6,780 bases of DNA from Acidobacteriota bacterium (GTDB lineage: Bacteria > Acidobacteriota > Vicinamibacteria > Vicinamibacterales > JAFNAJ01). Positions within the stretch are counted from its first letter, which is position 1, and every line of letters begins with the position of its first letter. Made by a program: the position numbers and the translations under genes. This document shows, in pieces, positions 1 to 5,591 of the stretch. Under the pieces are notes generated by a model, which was not told where the DNA came from, made no database searches, and worked only from the letters and a program-made list of their open reading frames with translations. The DNA is taken from positions 1 to 6,780 of the forward strand of contig JAFNAJ010000142.1 of assembly GCA_017860085.1 (NCBI GenBank), in the 5' to 3' direction.

Positions 1-75
1 CGGCCGGTCCGCGCCGGTTGGCAGGACGGTGAGGGCGGCCAAGGCCGCAGCAAACAGGGTCGGAATCCGGGTCAT
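1..75 (-). CDS. N-terminus of an exported protein (partial, cut by window edge)
   Basis: Only the first 25 codons are inside the window, read on the minus strand from an ATG at 75-73. They encode MTRIPTLFAAALAALTVLPT followed by GADRP. The short basic start (one Arg), the hydrophobic Ala/Leu-rich stretch at about residues 6-18 and the following polar residues form a typical Sec signal peptide, so the product is probably exported or periplasmic. The start is well supported: a GGAGG Shine-Dalgarno sequence (minus strand, 85-81) lies 5 nt upstream. The gene follows the M20 peptidase by 58 nt on the same strand and is likely the next gene of that operon. The SD lies inside a perfect hairpin (81-106). 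The mature domain is outside the window, so the function cannot be named. Confidence 0.75.
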   Translation of the reverse strand, partial: MTRIPTLFAAALAALTVLPTGADRP

Positions 76-80
76 CGTTC

Positions 81-106
81 CCTCCGTTCTGTATGGAGAA
101 CGGAGG
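81..106 (-). promoter_or_regulatory. Perfect 10-bp hairpin enclosing the Shine-Dalgarno of the downstream gene
   Basis: CCTCCGTTCT (81-90) and AGAACGGAGG (97-106) are exact reverse complements around a 6-nt loop (91-96). On the minus-strand transcript the 3' arm contains the GGAGG Shine-Dalgarno of the gene starting at 75. A folded stem would therefore mask the ribosome site. It could equally act as an intercistronic RNA-stability or attenuation structure after the M20 peptidase stop at 134. There is no U-run after the stem, so it is not a canonical intrinsic terminator. The structure is seen directly; the regulatory role is inferred. Confidence 0.6.
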
Positions 107-133
107 CGCCCCGGTTTCTTGCAGGCAGAGGGC

Positions 134-1459
134 CTACTGCGGCCACATCAGGCGATACATCAGCAGCGCCGCGCGCTTCGTGAGGATGGGCAGGGTGTCG
201 AGATCGGCGTACTCGCCCGGCGCGTGCTCCTGCTTCCCAAGGGCACCCAGGCCGTCGAGGCCCGACACCAGTGTGGCGACGAACGAGATGTCGCCGGCGC
301 CGCGCTTCGACGGGTCGTGTGCCACGAGCGGCCCGTCGCCGAGATCGCGCGAGACCTGGTCTATGACGGCAAGCAGCGCGCGATTGCCGTCGGTGGGTTC
401 CATCGAGGGCATGCCGTCGATGAAGCTGATCGATGCCGACGCCTGGGGCAGATTGCCAGCGACGATTGCGCGCATCTTCTCGCGGGCCCGGTTGAGCTGG
501 TCGCGGGAGAGGAAGCGCATGTCGCCCTCGACCACGACTCTGGGCGGCACGACGTTGGTCTTGCCCCGCGCGGTGCCGCCGAATGTCGCAGGATCGTAGG
601 TGACGTCGGTGCCGCCCACGATCACGCTGGGGTTGAACGTCAGGTACGGCTCGCGCAGCTGCTCGTAGAAGGCGTTCAGGATGCGCGCCGCTTCGAAGAT
701 TGCGCCGGCGCCACGCTCGTCGCCGAAGATCGTCGACGAATGGCCCTGCGAGCCGGTTACCTCGAGGTGCCATGAGCTGAAGCCCCGCCGGCCGACGACC
801 GCGGTGCCTGGTTCGTAGCCTTCGAACGCGAGCGCGATGTCGCTACGCTTCGCGGCCTCGACGAGGGCGGCCCTGCTGACGTCGTAGGGTTTGCCCGTGT
901 CCTCCTCGTCTCCCGTGAAGATGACGATGACCTGGCGGTTGTCGAGGGCGCCTTCGGCGTGGAGCGCACGAAGCGCCTCGATGAGAATCGCGTTACCGCC
1001 CTTCATGTCGGACGCACCGCTGCCATGGCCGCGGTTGCCCTCGCGCCGGAACGGCTCGCCCTGGAGCACCGTGTCGAGATGGCCGATGAGCAGCAGGCGC
1101 TTGCCCCCGGTGCCGCGACGCTCGGCAACGAGGTGCCCGGCCCGGCCCACCTCGGCGCGCTGATCGATCCAACGCGTCTCGAAGCCCAGCGCCTGGAGTT
1201 CGGCGGCGTAGAGCTCACCGATCCGGCGCACGCCGTCGTGGTTTTCGGTGGCGCTCGCGATGTTCACCGACCGAGCCAGCAGTTCGATGGCCGCCTCGCG
1301 CCGCGCGTCGACGTGTCGCACGATGGCCTGCTCGGCTGATGAGAGGCCGTCGGCGAAGACCGGGGTCGCGAGCGCGAGGGCGACCGCACAGAAAACGGGG
1401 ACACTCATCTTTTCGAGATTCTCAAAAAGGTGACACCTGCGGAAAGTCATCGCGTTCAT
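134..1459 (-). CDS. Exported M20-family metallopeptidase (glutamate carboxypeptidase/CPG2-like)
   Basis: This 441-aa protein belongs to the M20 zinc carboxypeptidase family, which removes C-terminal residues from peptides or acyl-amino acids. The full two-metal site is visible: His127 and Asp129 in GHLDT, bridging Asp151 in SGASDMKGG, general-base Glu185 and ligand Glu186 in GDEED, Glu213 in AFEGYEPG, and His412 in KQEHAPGE. These match the ligand pattern known for Pseudomonas carboxypeptidase G2. The dimerization domain spans about residues 224-335 and has the conserved His240 in GSQGHSS. The first ATG (1459) overlaps the upstream hydrolase stop as ATGA, which suggests translational coupling. 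Met18 (ATG at 1408-1406) gives a cleaner signal peptide, MSVPVFCAVALALATPVFA, followed by DG, so the mature enzyme is probably periplasmic or secreted from that start. Neither start has a strong SD. A palindromic motif lies between the two starts. The exact substrate cannot be read from the sequence. Confidence 0.93.
   Translation of the reverse strand: MNAMTFRRCHLFENLEKMSVPVFCAVALALATPVFADGLSSAEQAIVRHVDARREAAIELLARSVNIASATENHDGVRRIGELYAAELQALGFETRWIDQRAEVGRAGHLVAERRGTGGKRLLLIGHLDTVLQGEPFRREGNRGHGSGASDMKGGNAILIEALRALHAEGALDNRQVIVIFTGDEEDTGKPYDVSRAALVEAAKRSDIALAFEGYEPGTAVVGRRGFSSWHLEVTGSQGHSSTIFGDERGAGAIFEAARILNAFYEQLREPYLTFNPSVIVGGTDVTYDPATFGGTARGKTNVVPPRVVVEGDMRFLSRDQLNRAREKMRAIVAGNLPQASASISFIDGMPSMEPTDGNRALLAVIDQVSRDLGDGPLVAHDPSKRGAGDISFVATLVSGLDGLGALGKQEHAPGEYADLDTLPILTKRAALLMYRLMWPQ
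1415..1438. repeat. Tandem short palindromes at the 5' end of the M20 peptidase gene
   Basis: GAGATTCTC (1415-1423) and AGGTGACACCT (1428-1438) are each perfect palindromes around one central base, separated by AAAA. They fall in the segment coding peptidase residues 8-16, between the two candidate start codons, in a stretch that looks unlike a normal signal-peptide n-region (contains Glu13 and Glu16). They could be a small REP-like remnant or a transcript hairpin near the start of translation. The palindromes are seen directly; their origin is inferred. Confidence 0.4.
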
Positions 1460-3342
1460 GGTCTCGTGTCCACGAGCAACTCCAGGTGGGTCGCGTGCAC
1501 GGCGCTATGGTGCACGCGGTGCCGCTGCGCCGTGTATGCAGACGCCGGGGCTGTCATGATCGACGGCACGAACGTCTGCGGGTTCCGGTCGTACAGCGGG
1601 AACCACGTGCTCTGCACCTGAACCATCAGGCGATGACCCGGCCGGAACGTGTGGTTCACAATGGGCAACGGCATCGAGTAGGCCAGCACCTCATTGGGCG
1701 TGAGCGGGCGCGGCTCGTCGAGGCTTTCACGGTAGCGACCGCGGAAGATGTCGGCGCTCACCATCAACTCGTAGCCAGACATCTCGTACGGCGGCACATC
1801 CTCGTCTGGAAACACGTCGATGAGCTTCACCACCCAGTCGGCATCTGTACCGGTGGTCTCTGCGAACAGCTTCGCCGTCACAGGACCGCGGATGGTGATG
1901 GGCTCGGCGAGCGGCTCGCTGACCCAGGTCGCCACGTCGGGACGGCCGTCGACGAAGCGTTGATCTTCCACCAGCCAGCGCCGCCACGCCGCGATGGAGG
2001 CCGGAATCTCGTAGTTGAATCCCCAGTGCGGCCTCGGAGCGTTCGGCACCGGCTTGGCGGGGTCGGAGCGGTACTCGGTCGAGGCCGCCGCGTCGGATGG
2101 CGGCGCAAAGGCCAGACGTCCCCCCGGCTGCAGATACAGGCGGCGCGTCTCGCTCGTCGGCGGCCACCGATCAAAGCGTCGCCAGCGATTGGCGCCCGTC
2201 TCGAACGCGGTGACCGGTGCGGGCGCCGGCACCTCCTCGCCCTTGAGGAACCGTCTCAAGAACGGTGCGAGGACATCCTCGCGAAAGCGCTTCGCCGTGT
2301 CCTCGTCGAACGTCACCGCACCGAGGCGGTCGCCATCGGCGAAGTGCTGCCCGTGGTACCAGGGACCCACGGCAAAGAAGTTCAGGTCGTTCCCGCGGTC
2401 GTGCTTCTCGAGGGCCGCGTAGGCGGCTGGCGACCCGTAGATGTCCTCCTGGTCCCAGAGGCCGTGGACGTGCAAGGTGGGTACGAGGCGGCTCGGCGCG
2501 TCGAACCACCGGTCGGCGGCACAGTCGCGCCAGTAGGGGCCGTAGCTCGGCGATGCCATGAGGCGCGTCCACATCTCGTGACGCGCATCCAGGCGCGTGC
2601 CAAGCTCGGCGGCCGGTCCCTGCGCCAGGAACCAGCTGTAGATGTCGCGAATCTCGTACGGATACTGCGAGACGATTCCTTTCCGAGTCTCCATCATGTA
2701 GATGAAGTCGAAGGCGTAGACGGGCCGGAAGGCACCCCAGTGGAACCAGTCGTCGGCCTTCCACACGTCGACGACCGGGTTGAAAGGAACCGCCGCCGCC
2801 AACGCCGGGTGCGGGTCGCGCAGCGCCGCGAGCGTCAGCCATCCCGGGTACGACGTGCCCCACACGCCCACCTTCCCGCTGTTCCCCGGCACGTTCTTCA
2901 CGAGCCAGTCGATCGTGTCCCAGGCGTCGGTGGTCTCGTCGGTCTGGCTCGTGTTGAAGGTCCCACGCGGAACGCGGTACATCGCGTAGTCTCCCTCGGA
3001 GCGGAAGCGTCCGCGGAGATCCTGGACGACGAAGACGTAGCCACCGCCGAGATACTGTGCGCCGCGGGTCACCGACAGCCGGGTCGAGCTCGTGGACACT
3101 GCGCGACTCGCGTCGTAGGGCGTGCGCTCGAGCAGGACGGGCAAGGGCCCCGCGGCCTGCTTCGGGGTGAGGATCAGCGTGAAGAGCTTCACCCCGTCGC
3201 GCATCGGCACCATGGCCTCGCGCACGGTGAATTCGTCCCGCGGGTATGCCTCGCGAAGCGACTGCGACGGCATCTCAACCGGCTGGACGGCAACCAGGGC
3301 AACGACGGCAGCAAACGCGACGCGTCGCAACGGGCTCATCAT
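1456..3342 (-). CDS. CocE/NonD-family (peptidase S15-type) serine hydrolase, exported
   Basis: This 628-aa alpha/beta-hydrolase is of the CocE/X-Pro dipeptidyl-peptidase/alpha-amino-acid ester hydrolase superfamily, which cleaves acyl esters or amides. The nucleophile is Ser164 in WGTSYPG, the acid Asp297 in GLWDQED, and the histidine His330 in GPWYHGQ. TPYD (Tyr76) matches the family oxyanion-hole tyrosine, and DLRGRFRSEG (108-117) is a typical family strand-loop. The helical cap is roughly residues 195-285. The C-terminal jelly-roll (PepX_C) domain starts near 375, with ITIRGPVTAKLF at about 482-493. Residues 1-28 look like a Sec signal peptide. WDQED and the cap segment around 226-243 recall alpha-amino-acid ester hydrolases, but substrate assignment is tentative. 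The start is one of two tandem ATGs (3342 or 3339). The stop overlaps the next gene as ATGA, so it is probably co-expressed with the M20 peptidase as a pair acting on peptides or acylated amino acids outside the cytoplasm. Confidence 0.93.
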   Translation of the reverse strand: MMSPLRRVAFAAVVALVAVQPVEMPSQSLREAYPRDEFTVREAMVPMRDGVKLFTLILTPKQAAGPLPVLLERTPYDASRAVSTSSTRLSVTRGAQYLGGGYVFVVQDLRGRFRSEGDYAMYRVPRGTFNTSQTDETTDAWDTIDWLVKNVPGNSGKVGVWGTSYPGWLTLAALRDPHPALAAAVPFNPVVDVWKADDWFHWGAFRPVYAFDFIYMMETRKGIVSQYPYEIRDIYSWFLAQGPAAELGTRLDARHEMWTRLMASPSYGPYWRDCAADRWFDAPSRLVPTLHVHGLWDQEDIYGSPAAYAALEKHDRGNDLNFFAVGPWYHGQHFADGDRLGAVTFDEDTAKRFREDVLAPFLRRFLKGEEVPAPAPVTAFETGANRWRRFDRWPPTSETRRLYLQPGGRLAFAPPSDAAASTEYRSDPAKPVPNAPRPHWGFNYEIPASIAAWRRWLVEDQRFVDGRPDVATWVSEPLAEPITIRGPVTAKLFAETTGTDADWVVKLIDVFPDEDVPPYEMSGYELMVSADIFRGRYRESLDEPRPLTPNEVLAYSMPLPIVNHTFRPGHRLMVQVQSTWFPLYDRNPQTFVPSIMTAPASAYTAQRHRVHHSAVHATHLELLVDTRP

Positions 3343-3413
3343 TGGCGCACCACCCCTTTTGCACCACCCAGCTTCCGCTGGATCACCTCGTCGAAGTTCA
3401 GCACCACCTGCAA
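3339..3413 (-). CDS. Possible short leader ORF overlapping the S15 hydrolase start
   Basis: A minus-strand frame is open from just after the TATAAT box (3452) to a TGA at 3341-3339 that overlaps the hydrolase ATG in an ATGA arrangement. The first plausible start is a TTG at 3413, which gives about 24 residues, LQVVLNFDEVIQRKLGGAKG plus VVRQ. GTG codons slightly downstream are alternatives. The 37 open codons are G/C-ended at about 78%, as in real genes here, and the peptide reads like protein. No ATG and no clear SD are present. It may be a coupled leader peptide, the tail of a decayed gene, or chance. I do not recognise the sequence. Confidence 0.25.
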   Translation of the reverse strand: MQVVLNFDEVIQRKLGGAKGVVRQ

Positions 3414-3451
3414 CTCACGTCCGATCGTGCTCCGGGCAGACTGCGCGCCGG

Positions 3452-3457
3452 ATTATA
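3452..3457 (-). promoter_or_regulatory. Candidate -10 box for the hydrolase/peptidase operon
   Basis: The minus strand reads TATAAT exactly (consensus sigma-70-type -10). Transcription would start near 3445 and leave a leader of about 100 nt before the hydrolase ATG at 3342. The -35 region at 16-18 bp spacing is poor (CAGGGT at 17 bp). The same bases on the plus strand lie 31 nt before the SDR gene start, so this small region separates two divergent genes. A perfect -10 in GC-rich DNA is unlikely by chance, but the weak -35 lowers certainty. Confidence 0.5.
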
Positions 3458-3487
3458 GCGTTCTTCTTCCTGATACCCTGTGCAACG

Positions 3488-4165
3488 ATGGCGAAGACAA
3501 GAACGCCCCCTATCGCGGTCGTTGCGGGGGCCACCGGACTCGTGGGGCGCGCCTGTCTCGACCACCTGTGCGCGTCGAACCGCTATCGGAAGATCGTCGC
3601 ACTGGCAAGGCGGCCCATCGACCGATGCGCGACAACGCTCGAGGTGCGGCTGGTGGACTTCAGCCGCCTGGATGAGATCGATCCGGGCCCGGTCGACGTC
3701 GCGTTCTGCGCGCTTGGCACGACCATCGCCACGGCCGGCTCCCGAGAGGCATTCCGCCGCGTGGACCACGACTGCACGCTCGCGTTCGCGCGCTTCGCGC
3801 GCCGCGGCGGGGCCCGACGGTTCGTGCTGGTGTCATCGGTTGGTGCCGACGCCTCCTCGTCGAACTTCTACCTGCGCGTCAAGGGTGAAGTCGAGGATGC
3901 GCTTCGTGGCATGCCCTTCGAGGTGGTGGCCATTCTCCGGCCGGGCCTTCTGCTCGGCGACCGCACAGAATCGCGACCAGGCGAAGCCGTGGCGCGGGCG
4001 GTGGCCCCCCTCTTCAACCCGCTGCTCGTCGGACCGCTAGCGAAGTACCGTTCTGTGAGCGCCGACCGCGTGGCCGCGGCGATGGTGGCTGCAGCCGAGT
4101 CGGATCGCAGAGGGACTTACATGCTCGATGTTCCAGAGATCGAGCGACTGGCCGCGCATCACTGA
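3488..4165 (+). CDS. NAD(P)H-binding atypical SDR, HTATIP2/TIP30-like
   Basis: This 225-aa Rossmann-fold protein is of the atypical short-chain dehydrogenase group related to HTATIP2/TIP30 and to bacterial NAD(P)H-binding proteins. The dinucleotide motif GATGLVG is at 14-20 after a hydrophobic beta strand. CALGTT (74-79), AGSREAFRRVD (83-93) and SSVGAD (116-121) are typical of this branch. A YxxxK pair (Tyr128, Lys132 in YLRVK) with Ser117 gives a complete SDR-type catalytic triad. It is predicted to be cytoplasmic with no signal peptide; its substrate is unknown. The frame stays open far upstream, but ATG 3488 is the start because it immediately precedes the first Rossmann strand and the upstream frame is antisense to the hydrolase gene. 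There is no SD, and a TAnnnT hexamer (TACCCT, 3474-3479) ends 8 nt before the ATG, so a leaderless transcript is possible. It is divergent from the hydrolase operon and convergent with the anti-sigma gene. Confidence 0.9.
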   Translation: MAKTRTPPIAVVAGATGLVGRACLDHLCASNRYRKIVALARRPIDRCATTLEVRLVDFSRLDEIDPGPVDVAFCALGTTIATAGSREAFRRVDHDCTLAFARFARRGGARRFVLVSSVGADASSSNFYLRVKGEVEDALRGMPFEVVAILRPGLLLGDRTESRPGEAVARAVAPLFNPLLVGPLAKYRSVSADRVAAAMVAAAESDRRGTYMLDVPEIERLAAHH

Positions 4166-4223
4166 CTTGTGATCGCCCGGGACGGTCCTTCGACGTCAAG
4201 CGCGTAGCGCTGACCCTGTCGGC

Positions 4224-4250
4224 CAGCCATCACCAAGAGAATGGTGGCTG
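4224..4250. terminator. Hairpin in the convergent intergenic gap (candidate bidirectional terminator or REP-like remnant)
   Basis: CAGCCA (4224-4229) pairs with TGGCTG (4245-4250), and CCA (4233-4235) with TGG (4242-4244), leaving a 3-nt bulge and a 6-nt loop. The stem is placed between the stop codons of two convergent genes (4165 and 4258), where a bidirectional terminator is expected. Neither strand has a proper U-run; only short C/T-rich sequence follows. A second small stem, AGCGC-GTA-GCGCT, is at 4199-4211. The rest of this 92-nt gap shows nothing recognisable. Confidence 0.35.
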
Positions 4251-4257
4251 TCCCCCT

Positions 4258-5490
4258 TCATGGCACGCGGGTCCAGGTCTGGCCGGCGTCGGTGGTTTCG
4301 AAGCGGCGGTCGTCAGCCGCGGTGACGATCGCGCTGCGCACGTCGCGCGCGTCGATGCGGACGAGATCGATCTTCTCAGGGAACGGGGCGCGCTGCCAGC
4401 GCTCGCCGTCGGTGGTGAGGAGCACCAGGCCCTCGCGGCCAACGAGCCAGCAAACGGAGGCCGACGGCGCGGAGCCAGCCAGCAGATCAAGGGTGATCCC
4501 GGTGTCCTGCCGTTCCCACGTCATCCCGTCGGCCGACTTGAACAGCATGCCGGCAAAGCCGAAGCGCCAGCGCGCCGCGCCGTCGGCCGCGACAATCTCG
4601 CTCGCTCTCGGAGCCAATGCTCGGCGCCCGGTGTCCTGCACACGCTTGGTGGGAAGTGGTGCGGTCGGCGCCGCTTTCTCCTCGGCGCGGCGAGCCGCGT
4701 CGGGCTCGGCGCGCGCGGCCATCACGGCGGCAGCCTCGGCGGTCACAGGCTGCGGTGGCGCTGGCGCCTGCGCAGACACGCCGGCCGCCTGGGCTGCCTC
4801 GCTGGCCGCGAGCGGCCGGTCGCCCTTCTCGCGCTTCGTGTCGACCGGCTGCGCGCGATCGAGCGCATCGGCGCGGGGTTGCGGCAAGGTCTTCGTAGGT
4901 GCCGCGGCTTTCTCGAAGAGGGCCTTGGGTGCAGATCCCTCCACCGGCTGAGACGGCGCCATGGCCGACGCGGCCTCGGGCGAGGATGGGACCCCCTGTT
5001 CCCTGGGGATAGCCTGGCCCTTCCGCGCGACCTCTGCTTGCTCGTCCCCGAACTCCGGCGCGATGCCCGAAGAGGGGGGCAGCATTTCGGCCACGGTGGT
5101 CTCCGGTGCCGACGGCGTCGCGACGGGTTCGCGGCTGACGACCCACACGGCGAGCAGCAGTGCCAGGGCGGTCGCCGGCACGGTCCACCGCCACGGAGAC
5201 GAGAGCCATCCCACCCAAAGCCAGCCAGGCTTCGGCTCGGGCTGCAATACTGGCAGGGCACGCACGAGGGTCGCGAGCACCTCTCGGCACCTGTCACACC
5301 CGGCCAGGTGTCCTTCGAGCCGACCGACCTCGTCAGGGGCAAGACGATGTTCGACGAACGCCGCCAGCGTTTCGGGGTCTGGGCACAAAGGGCGGTGTAC
5401 GCCTCCAAGCCCACCCGCACCCGGCTGCCGCAGAGCGGCCTCGACCAGTCGTTCGGCTGGGGTCAGGTCTTGAATCTCAGTGTTTTTCAT
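4258..5490 (-). CDS. Membrane anti-sigma factor: zf-HC2 domain, transmembrane helix, Ala/Pro linker, YCF48/BNR-like outer domain
   Basis: This 410-aa protein probably inhibits the sigma factor encoded just upstream. A zinc-binding anti-sigma motif is at 36-68: Cys36, then His61-x3-Cys65-x2-Cys68 (HLAGCDRC). A single transmembrane helix lies at about 102-118. Residues 120-300 are a low-complexity Ala/Pro/Glu linker predicted to be periplasmic. The C-terminus (about 303-410) carries three Asp-box/BNR-like turns, SADGMTW (319-325), TTDGERW (359-365) and TTDAGQTW (399-406), as in YCF48-type propeller proteins but with too few repeats for a whole propeller. Zinc-finger-in, propeller-out topology suggests a sensor that releases the sigma factor on an envelope signal; this is inference. 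Oddly, codons 1-10 (MKNTEIQDLT) and most of codon 11 lie in one arm of an inverted repeat, and no in-frame ATG exists downstream before the zinc finger. No SD is visible. Confidence 0.88.
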   Translation of the reverse strand: MKNTEIQDLTPAERLVEAALRQPGAGGLGGVHRPLCPDPETLAAFVEHRLAPDEVGRLEGHLAGCDRCREVLATLVRALPVLQPEPKPGWLWVGWLSSPWRWTVPATALALLLAVWVVSREPVATPSAPETTVAEMLPPSSGIAPEFGDEQAEVARKGQAIPREQGVPSSPEAASAMAPSQPVEGSAPKALFEKAAAPTKTLPQPRADALDRAQPVDTKREKGDRPLAASEAAQAAGVSAQAPAPPQPVTAEAAAVMAARAEPDAARRAEEKAAPTAPLPTKRVQDTGRRALAPRASEIVAADGAARWRFGFAGMLFKSADGMTWERQDTGITLDLLAGSAPSASVCWLVGREGLVLLTTDGERWQRAPFPEKIDLVRIDARDVRSAIVTAADDRRFETTDAGQTWTRVP

Positions 5491-5586
5491 GATCTGGCAC
5501 CTGGCGCTTGCTCAAGACCGGGGTCCCCACGTGCCTGGCGAGCGGTGCCAGGTCGTGAAAAAAGTAGAGATTCAAGACCTGACCCC
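5459..5586. repeat. Large imperfect inverted repeat (REP/BIME-like), 43-nt arms, 42-nt spacer
   Basis: Arm A (5459-5501) and the reverse complement of arm B (5544-5586) agree at 37 of 43 positions, including an unbroken first 20 that begins GGGGTCAGGTCTTGAATCTC. Each arm also holds a smaller inverted repeat, CAGGTC or near-match against GACCTG, so the element is a palindrome of palindromes like BIMEs built from REP units. The spacer contains GGGGTCCCC (5519-5527) and CTTGCTCAAG (5507-5516), both self-complementary. It lies between the sigma and anti-sigma genes, starting 5 nt past the sigma stop and running into the anti-sigma coding region, where it provides the ATG at 5490-5488. No transposase is nearby. 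REP-like identity is inferred from structure; copies elsewhere in the genome cannot be seen here. Confidence 0.8.
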
Positions 5587-5591
5587 CCCGA

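Noticed and set aside
29..1339. Plus-strand open frames opposite the M20 peptidase
   Set aside because: They are shadows of a gene whose metal-binding residues are all intact, with no motif or ribosome site of their own.
3122..3487. N-terminal extension of the atypical SDR into the hydrolase gene
   Set aside because: The extension is antisense to hydrolase codons and has no homologous look; the Rossmann strand begins right after the ATG at 3488.
1339..3675. Very long plus-strand open frame (778 codons) antisense to the S15 hydrolase
   Set aside because: It contains no recognisable domain, is rich in Arg, and lies opposite a gene with a complete catalytic triad. Long antisense frames are expected in GC-rich DNA.
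5459..5586. The inverted repeat as terminal inverted repeats of an insertion sequence or MITE
   Set aside because: The inside is only 42 nt, there is no transposase and no target-site duplication I can identify; a REP/BIME-like unit fits better, though a tiny MITE is not fully excluded.
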